A DNA stretch of 64,000 nt from NCBI GenBank assembly GCA_020634235.1, contig JACKCB010000001.1, forward strand, positions 682,001-746,000. The letters run 5' to 3'. Source of the DNA: Ardenticatenaceae bacterium (GTDB lineage Bacteria > Chloroflexota > Anaerolineae > Promineifilales > Promineifilaceae). The position numbers and the translations under genes are program-made. The notes below the pieces were generated by a model. That model searched no databases. It was not told the origin of the DNA and saw only the letters and a list, made by a program, of their open reading frames with translations. Of the stretch, positions 60,321 to 64,000 are shown piece after piece (the stretch's first letter is position 1; each line of letters opens with the position of its first letter).

Positions 60321-61247
60321 ATGAGCAACAACAAGACAAAAAAGATTGGCCTGATCATCGGTCGCGAATGGAGTTGGCCCTCCGCATTCATCAACGAAGT
60401 CACCCAGCGCCAGGCGGATGTGTCGGCAGAATTCATCAAAGTAGGCGGCACCAACCTGGACGATTTGTGCGAATATGATGTACTCATCGACCGCATGTCC
60501 CACGAAATTCCCTACTACCGCACCTACATGAAGTACGCCGCCCTGCAAGGCACCTACGTCATCAATAATCCCTTCACCTGGTCAGCCGACGACAAATTCG
60601 TTGGCGTCGCCATGATGAAGCAAATGAACCTGCGCGTGCCCGCCACCGTGGTTCTGCCCAACAAGCGCGTAGAAACACAAATCGTGCCCGAAAGCTTCCG
60701 CAACCTCGTCTATCCCATGGACTGGAAAGGCATCATCGACTACGTTGGCGTCCCCGCCATCCTCAAAGACATCCATACCGGCGGCCGGCGCTTTGCCCGC
60801 CGCGTCTCCAACGTAGATGACCTCATTCAGGTATACGACGAAAGCGACACCCGCACCGTGCTACTCCAACAAATCTTAGAGTCAGACCAGCACATCCACT
60901 GCTTTGTCTTTGGCGAGCGCAGCGTCCGGGCCATCGCCTTTGCCCGGACCGATGACCAGTATCAGGCCGAAATACCGTTTCTAGACGGGCCAACACGCCA
61001 GGCCATCGAAGCCGATGCCCTGCGCATCTCCCGCGCCCTGGGCTACGACATGAACATGGTTGAGTTTGTCCTGTACAATGACCAGCCCTACGTCATCAAC
61101 CCCTCCAATCCCGCCCCAATGATTGACATAGACCAGATGCCGGCCAAACACTTCAACTGGTGCGTGCAAGAAATGGCCGACTTTGCCATCGAGATGGCCC
61201 TCCACCCCCAGCCCCAACATGGTGTGTTCCGTCCACTAAACGACTAA
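60321..61247 (+). CDS. RimK-like ATP-grasp ligase
   Basis: 308 residues. The N-terminal half (KIGLIIGREWSWPSAFINEV, YDVLIDRMSHEIPYYRTYMK) and TYVINNPFTWSADDKFVGVA resemble pre-ATP-grasp domains of RimK/glutathione-synthetase-like proteins. The ATP-grasp part has PAILKDIHTGGRRFARRVSN (glycine-rich loop), VLLQQILESDQHIHCFVFGE and MVEFVLYNDQPYVINPSNPA (metal-binding E...N). It likely joins a carboxylate to an amine using ATP; the substrate is unknown. The gene stands alone with its own promoter. Confidence 0.85.
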   Translation: MSNNKTKKIGLIIGREWSWPSAFINEVTQRQADVSAEFIKVGGTNLDDLCEYDVLIDRMSHEIPYYRTYMKYAALQGTYVINNPFTWSADDKFVGVAMMKQMNLRVPATVVLPNKRVETQIVPESFRNLVYPMDWKGIIDYVGVPAILKDIHTGGRRFARRVSNVDDLIQVYDESDTRTVLLQQILESDQHIHCFVFGERSVRAIAFARTDDQYQAEIPFLDGPTRQAIEADALRISRALGYDMNMVEFVLYNDQPYVINPSNPAPMIDIDQMPAKHFNWCVQEMADFAIEMALHPQPQHGVFRPLND

Positions 61248-61593
61248 GCCCCACCCCGGCCGGGGGCCACCAACCCCATTTCTCACTCTTTGAACAATCC
61301 GCCAGGAACCGCTATAATATCCGTTCCGTCAATTAGTTGATATCGCAACTACTTGACCCCTGTTAGGCAGCGTACCGCGCCATGGCCCTTGCCTACTGAA
61401 CCGGTTAACCCACCGCCATGAGCCATACCTGCCAGCTTCAACACCAGGCAGCGACACCTGGAAATAGCAGCAACTGCCAGGCCAACCATTGTGCGTCTTG
61501 GAAAAATCCACGCCTCGCGGACCAGACATCGCGGCGCATCAGACCAGACGCAAGTTGGCCCCACCGTTGCCACAAACGAGGAAGTTACAGAAG
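61248..61593. other. Promoter and long leader of the glucan phosphorylase gene
   Basis: 346 bp without a gene. It begins with a CCCGGCCGGG near 61257, then a consensus promoter (61290-61318), a hairpin at +10 (TAGTTG / CAACTA, 61334-61351) and about 240 nt of leader with no recognisable riboswitch. Confidence 0.55.
61290..61318 (+). promoter_or_regulatory. Consensus sigma70 promoter of glucan phosphorylase
   Basis: TTGAAC (61290-61295), 17-bp spacer, TATAAT (61313-61318). It is the closest match to consensus in the window. Confidence 0.78.
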
Positions 61594-63717
61594 ATGACAC
61601 CCATTAGCACAAAAATGCCTGAAAAGCTTGGCCGCTTGCCGGACATTGCCTACAACCTGTGGTGGAGTTGGACACCGGAAGCGCGGTTGCTCTTCCGCCA
61701 TCTCGACCTGACCTTGTGGCGGCAAACCAACCACAACCCTGTGCATATGCTCAATGAGCTGCCCGCCGAGCAGTTGGAAGCAGCGGCTAACGACCCCGAC
61801 TTTCTGCGCGCCTACAAGTCAGTACTCATCAAAATGGACCAGGAAATCCAAAACGGACATTCCTGGTTCTACCAAACCTATCCGGAACTAACCAAGAACA
61901 CCATCGCCTACTTCTCAGCCGAGTTTGGGCTGCACAATTCGCTGCCCATCTACTCTGGCGGCCTGGGCATTCTGGCCGGCGACCACGCCAAGGAAGCCAG
62001 CGACCTGGGCATCCCTCTCATTGGCGTTGGGTTCATGTATCCGCAAGGATACTTCCGCCAGCGCCTCCCCTCCCACGGCTGGCAAGAAGCCACCTACGAA
62101 CAACTCGACCTCAGCCAGGCCCCTATCCGGCCGGTGGAAACCGTTGACGGGCAGCCACTCAAAATCCATGTCACCATGTCGGGCACGCCCGTTTACGCCC
62201 GCATCTGGTATGTCCAGGTGGGCCGCACCGTCCTTTACCTGATGGACACCGACGTTGAGGAAAACGATCCCTGGAATCGTGACCTGTCTGCTCGGCTCTA
62301 CTCTGGCGATGGCGAAGTGCGTATTCGCCAGGAGATCATGCTGGGCGTGGGCGGCGTGCGCACTTTGCGCGCCCTGGGCATTACCCCCAAAGTATGGCAC
62401 ATGAACGAAGGACATTCCGGCTTCCTGGTGCTAGAATGCCTGCGCGAGAAGGTGCAGTCGGGCATGAGCTTCGCCGAAGCGTTGGCCGACGTGCGCGCCC
62501 ATACCGTTTTCACCACCCACACACCCGTCCCGGCCGGGCACGATGCCTTCCCCTTCCACATGGTCGAACATTACTTCCAGGGCTTCTGGAACGACCTGGG
62601 CCTGAGCCGCGAAGAGTTCCTGGCCCTGGGCGAACACCAGGAAAGCTGGGGCACCGCCTTCAACATGACTGTACTCGCCCTGCATACCGCTGGCTACGTC
62701 AACGGCGTCAGCAAACTACATGGCGAAGTCTCCCGCGCAATGTGGCAAGGCGTCTGGCCCAATCTGCCCCAGGCCGAAATCCCTATCACCCATGTCACCA
62801 ACGGCGTACACGTGCCCACCTGGCTGCCCAGCGAAACCCGCATCCTTTACCGCAAATACCTCGGCCCCGGCTGGATCGAGCGTCAAGACGATCCCAAAAT
62901 CTGGCAGCAACTGGATGATATCCCCGACGAAGCGCTGTGGGACCTGCACATCCTGCTCAAGCGCAAACTGATGAAATTCCTGCGCGCCCGCGTGCGCCAG
63001 CGCTGGCTCACCGGCCGGGACGATCCCACCCAGGTACTGACCAGCGGCACCCTGCTAGACTCCAGCGTCCTCACCATCGGCTTTGCCCGCCGCTTTGCCA
63101 CCTACAAGCGGGCCACACTCATCCTCAAAGACCTGGAGCGGCTGCGCCGGATTCTGACCAACCAGTACCGGCCGGTACAGATCGTCTTCGCCGGCAAGGC
63201 CCATCCGGCCGACGACCCCGGCAAAATGCTCATCCAGACCGTATACAACATGGCCAAACACAATCAAATGGGCGGCCGCATCGCCTTCGTCGAAGACTAC
63301 GACATGCACATGGCCCGCTACCTGGTGCAAGGCGTCGACGTCTGGCTAAACACCCCTCTGCGACCCCGCGAAGCCAGCGGCACCAGCGGCATGAAAGCCG
63401 CTATCAACGGCGTTCCCAACCTCAGCGTCCAGGATGGCTGGTGGGCCGAAGGCTACAACGGCGCCAACGGCTGGAGCTTCGGCAACGTAGAGTATGACGA
63501 CCCGGAAACCCAAGATTGGGCCGACGCCAGCGCCATGTACGACATCCTGGAGCAAGAAGTAGTGCCGCTCTATTACAAGCGGGACGGCGACGATATTCCA
63601 CGTGGCTGGGTAAGACTCATGCGCGAGTCCATCCGCACTTCCGCCCACCAGTTTGGCACACGCCGCATGCTCAAGGATTATGCCCGCAAGCTGTATGTAC
63701 CCGCCATGGCCGACTAG
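61594..63717 (+). CDS. glgP: Alpha-glucan (glycogen) phosphorylase, short type
   Basis: 707 residues from the ATG at 61594, where GAGGAAG lies about 11 nt upstream and the family's N-terminus begins. DUF3417 N-terminal domain (LPDIAYNLWWSWTPEARLLF), then the GT35 phosphorylase: YFSAEFGLHNSLPIYSGGLG, ITHVTNGVHVPTW, and the PLP site EASGTSGMKAAINGVPNL with Lys ~600. It is shorter than the ~800-residue eukaryote-like enzymes and belongs to the 'alpha-glucan family phosphorylase' group. It releases glucose-1-phosphate from glycogen or maltodextrins, so it may feed on oligosaccharides from the secreted glucanase elsewhere in the window. Confidence 0.95.
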   Translation: MTPISTKMPEKLGRLPDIAYNLWWSWTPEARLLFRHLDLTLWRQTNHNPVHMLNELPAEQLEAAANDPDFLRAYKSVLIKMDQEIQNGHSWFYQTYPELTKNTIAYFSAEFGLHNSLPIYSGGLGILAGDHAKEASDLGIPLIGVGFMYPQGYFRQRLPSHGWQEATYEQLDLSQAPIRPVETVDGQPLKIHVTMSGTPVYARIWYVQVGRTVLYLMDTDVEENDPWNRDLSARLYSGDGEVRIRQEIMLGVGGVRTLRALGITPKVWHMNEGHSGFLVLECLREKVQSGMSFAEALADVRAHTVFTTHTPVPAGHDAFPFHMVEHYFQGFWNDLGLSREEFLALGEHQESWGTAFNMTVLALHTAGYVNGVSKLHGEVSRAMWQGVWPNLPQAEIPITHVTNGVHVPTWLPSETRILYRKYLGPGWIERQDDPKIWQQLDDIPDEALWDLHILLKRKLMKFLRARVRQRWLTGRDDPTQVLTSGTLLDSSVLTIGFARRFATYKRATLILKDLERLRRILTNQYRPVQIVFAGKAHPADDPGKMLIQTVYNMAKHNQMGGRIAFVEDYDMHMARYLVQGVDVWLNTPLRPREASGTSGMKAAINGVPNLSVQDGWWAEGYNGANGWSFGNVEYDDPETQDWADASAMYDILEQEVVPLYYKRDGDDIPRGWVRLMRESIRTSAHQFGTRRMLKDYARKLYVPAMAD

Positions 63718-63784
63718 CAACAACAGTCGCCCGCTTGCTGACCAGGAGCTTCATCCGGCCATCAAGCAGGGTCCGCACCCCAAA

Positions 63785-63817
63785 CCCCTCCCCCTCGCTG
63801 GGGGAGGGGCATCTTTT
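63785..63817 (+). terminator. Intrinsic terminator after glucan phosphorylase
   Basis: Perfect 10-bp stem CCCCTCCCCC / GGGGGAGGGG with a 5-nt loop (TCGCT) followed by CATCTTTT. Confidence 0.8.
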
Positions 63818-63857
63818 CCCGCCAGGCTGTCCTATCGCTGTTTCCACTCCTAATCCT

Positions 63858-64000
63858 ATGAATCGTTGGCTGCGGCGTTTCCTCTACCTACTGCTCCTGC
63901 TGTTCTGGCTGGCGGTGATGCTGTTCCCGGCCATCTCCTTTGTGCTGGCCACGCGGCAGCAAATCCAGTTGGGCAGCAGCCCAGACCGGCACCTGCGCCT
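63858..64000 (+). CDS. N-terminus of a membrane or secreted protein, cut by window edge
   Basis: The last 143 bp are open from the ATG at 63858 and encode a basic start (MNRWLRRF) and a TM or signal helix (YLLLLLFWLAVMLFPAISFV), then LATRQQIQLGSSPDRHLRL. Too little remains to name a family. The SD is weak. It is separated from glgP by the terminator at 63785-63817. Confidence 0.55.
   Translation, partial: MNRWLRRFLYLLLLLFWLAVMLFPAISFVLATRQQIQLGSSPDRHLR

Noticed and set aside
1..64000. CRISPR arrays, tRNAs, IS elements, prophage
   Set aside because: No spaced direct repeats of CRISPR type, no cloverleaf with TTCRA, no transposase or integrase motif was found by reading; absence by eye is not proof.
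1..64000. Palindrome explained only by high GC
   Set aside because: Other GC-only decamers (for example GGGCCCGGGC-like or GCGCGGCCGC-like strings) do not recur at this rate by eye, and the expectation from base composition is about one copy.

Overview
The window looks like chromosomal DNA from a GC-rich member of the Chloroflexota, probably an Anaerolineae/Ardenticatenales-like lineage. That assignment is inferred from gene content: a fused NuoCD, a kinase-STAND-TPR giant, a short glucan phosphorylase with an N-terminal DUF3417, DUF2723 and PIG-V envelope glycosyltransferases, GldA/F/G plus DUF4340, secreted proteins with a C-terminal TM anchor, and a DUF6483-like protein. No rRNA, tRNA, IS element, prophage or CRISPR array was found. 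It reads as ordinary core and semi-core chromosome.

Layout. 1-5.4 kb (minus): a cut MprF-like lipid flippase/aminoacyltransferase, a Ca2+/H+ antiporter, a lipid kinase and a P-loop kinase. 5.4-10 kb (plus): a Gld-type ABC export operon. 10-14.2 kb (minus): a Crp/Fnr regulator, a ferredoxin and a His-rich membrane protein, then gyrB. 14.5-20.2 kb (minus): a giant secreted GH13 glucanase. 20.7-23 kb (plus): MoxR-DUF58. 23-29.1 kb (minus): a secreted nuclease, a hybrid histidine kinase and a DUF123 protein. 29.3-30.7 kb (plus): a small membrane protein, a GerW-like protein and a GNAT. 30.7-40.3 kb (minus): a kinase-STAND-TPR protein, TauE/SafE, aldehyde dehydrogenase, PIG-V, an exported protein and DUF2723. 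40.8-45.5 kb (plus): a NarX/NarL-type pair and Lon. 45.6-50.4 kb: a DUF6483-like protein (minus), a T-box leader with valS, and an aldo/keto reductase. 50.5-52 kb (minus): an HD protein and RicT. 52.2-53.6 kb (plus): a cytochrome P450. 53.7-58.3 kb (minus): iscX-nuoB-nuoCD-nuoI-mrp. 58.6-64 kb (plus): a DoxX-like protein, a DUF3524 glycosyltransferase, an ATP-grasp protein, glucan phosphorylase and the start of a membrane protein.

The strongest unexplained signal is a 10-bp palindrome, CCCGGCCGGG. I counted roughly 100 copies by eye in 64 kb, where base composition alone predicts about one. It occurs in genes (usually read as Pro-Ala-Gly), at the centre of long perfect hairpins between genes, between the -35 and -10 boxes of two promoters, and inside the T-box leader. 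It is absent as a full decamer from gyrB, moxR, the DUF58 gene and the GldG-like gene. It resembles, in behaviour but not in sequence, the HIP1 palindrome of cyanobacteria. The second point of interest is the complex I block, which is bracketed by two Fe-S assembly factors (IscX and an Mrp/Ind1-type ATPase).
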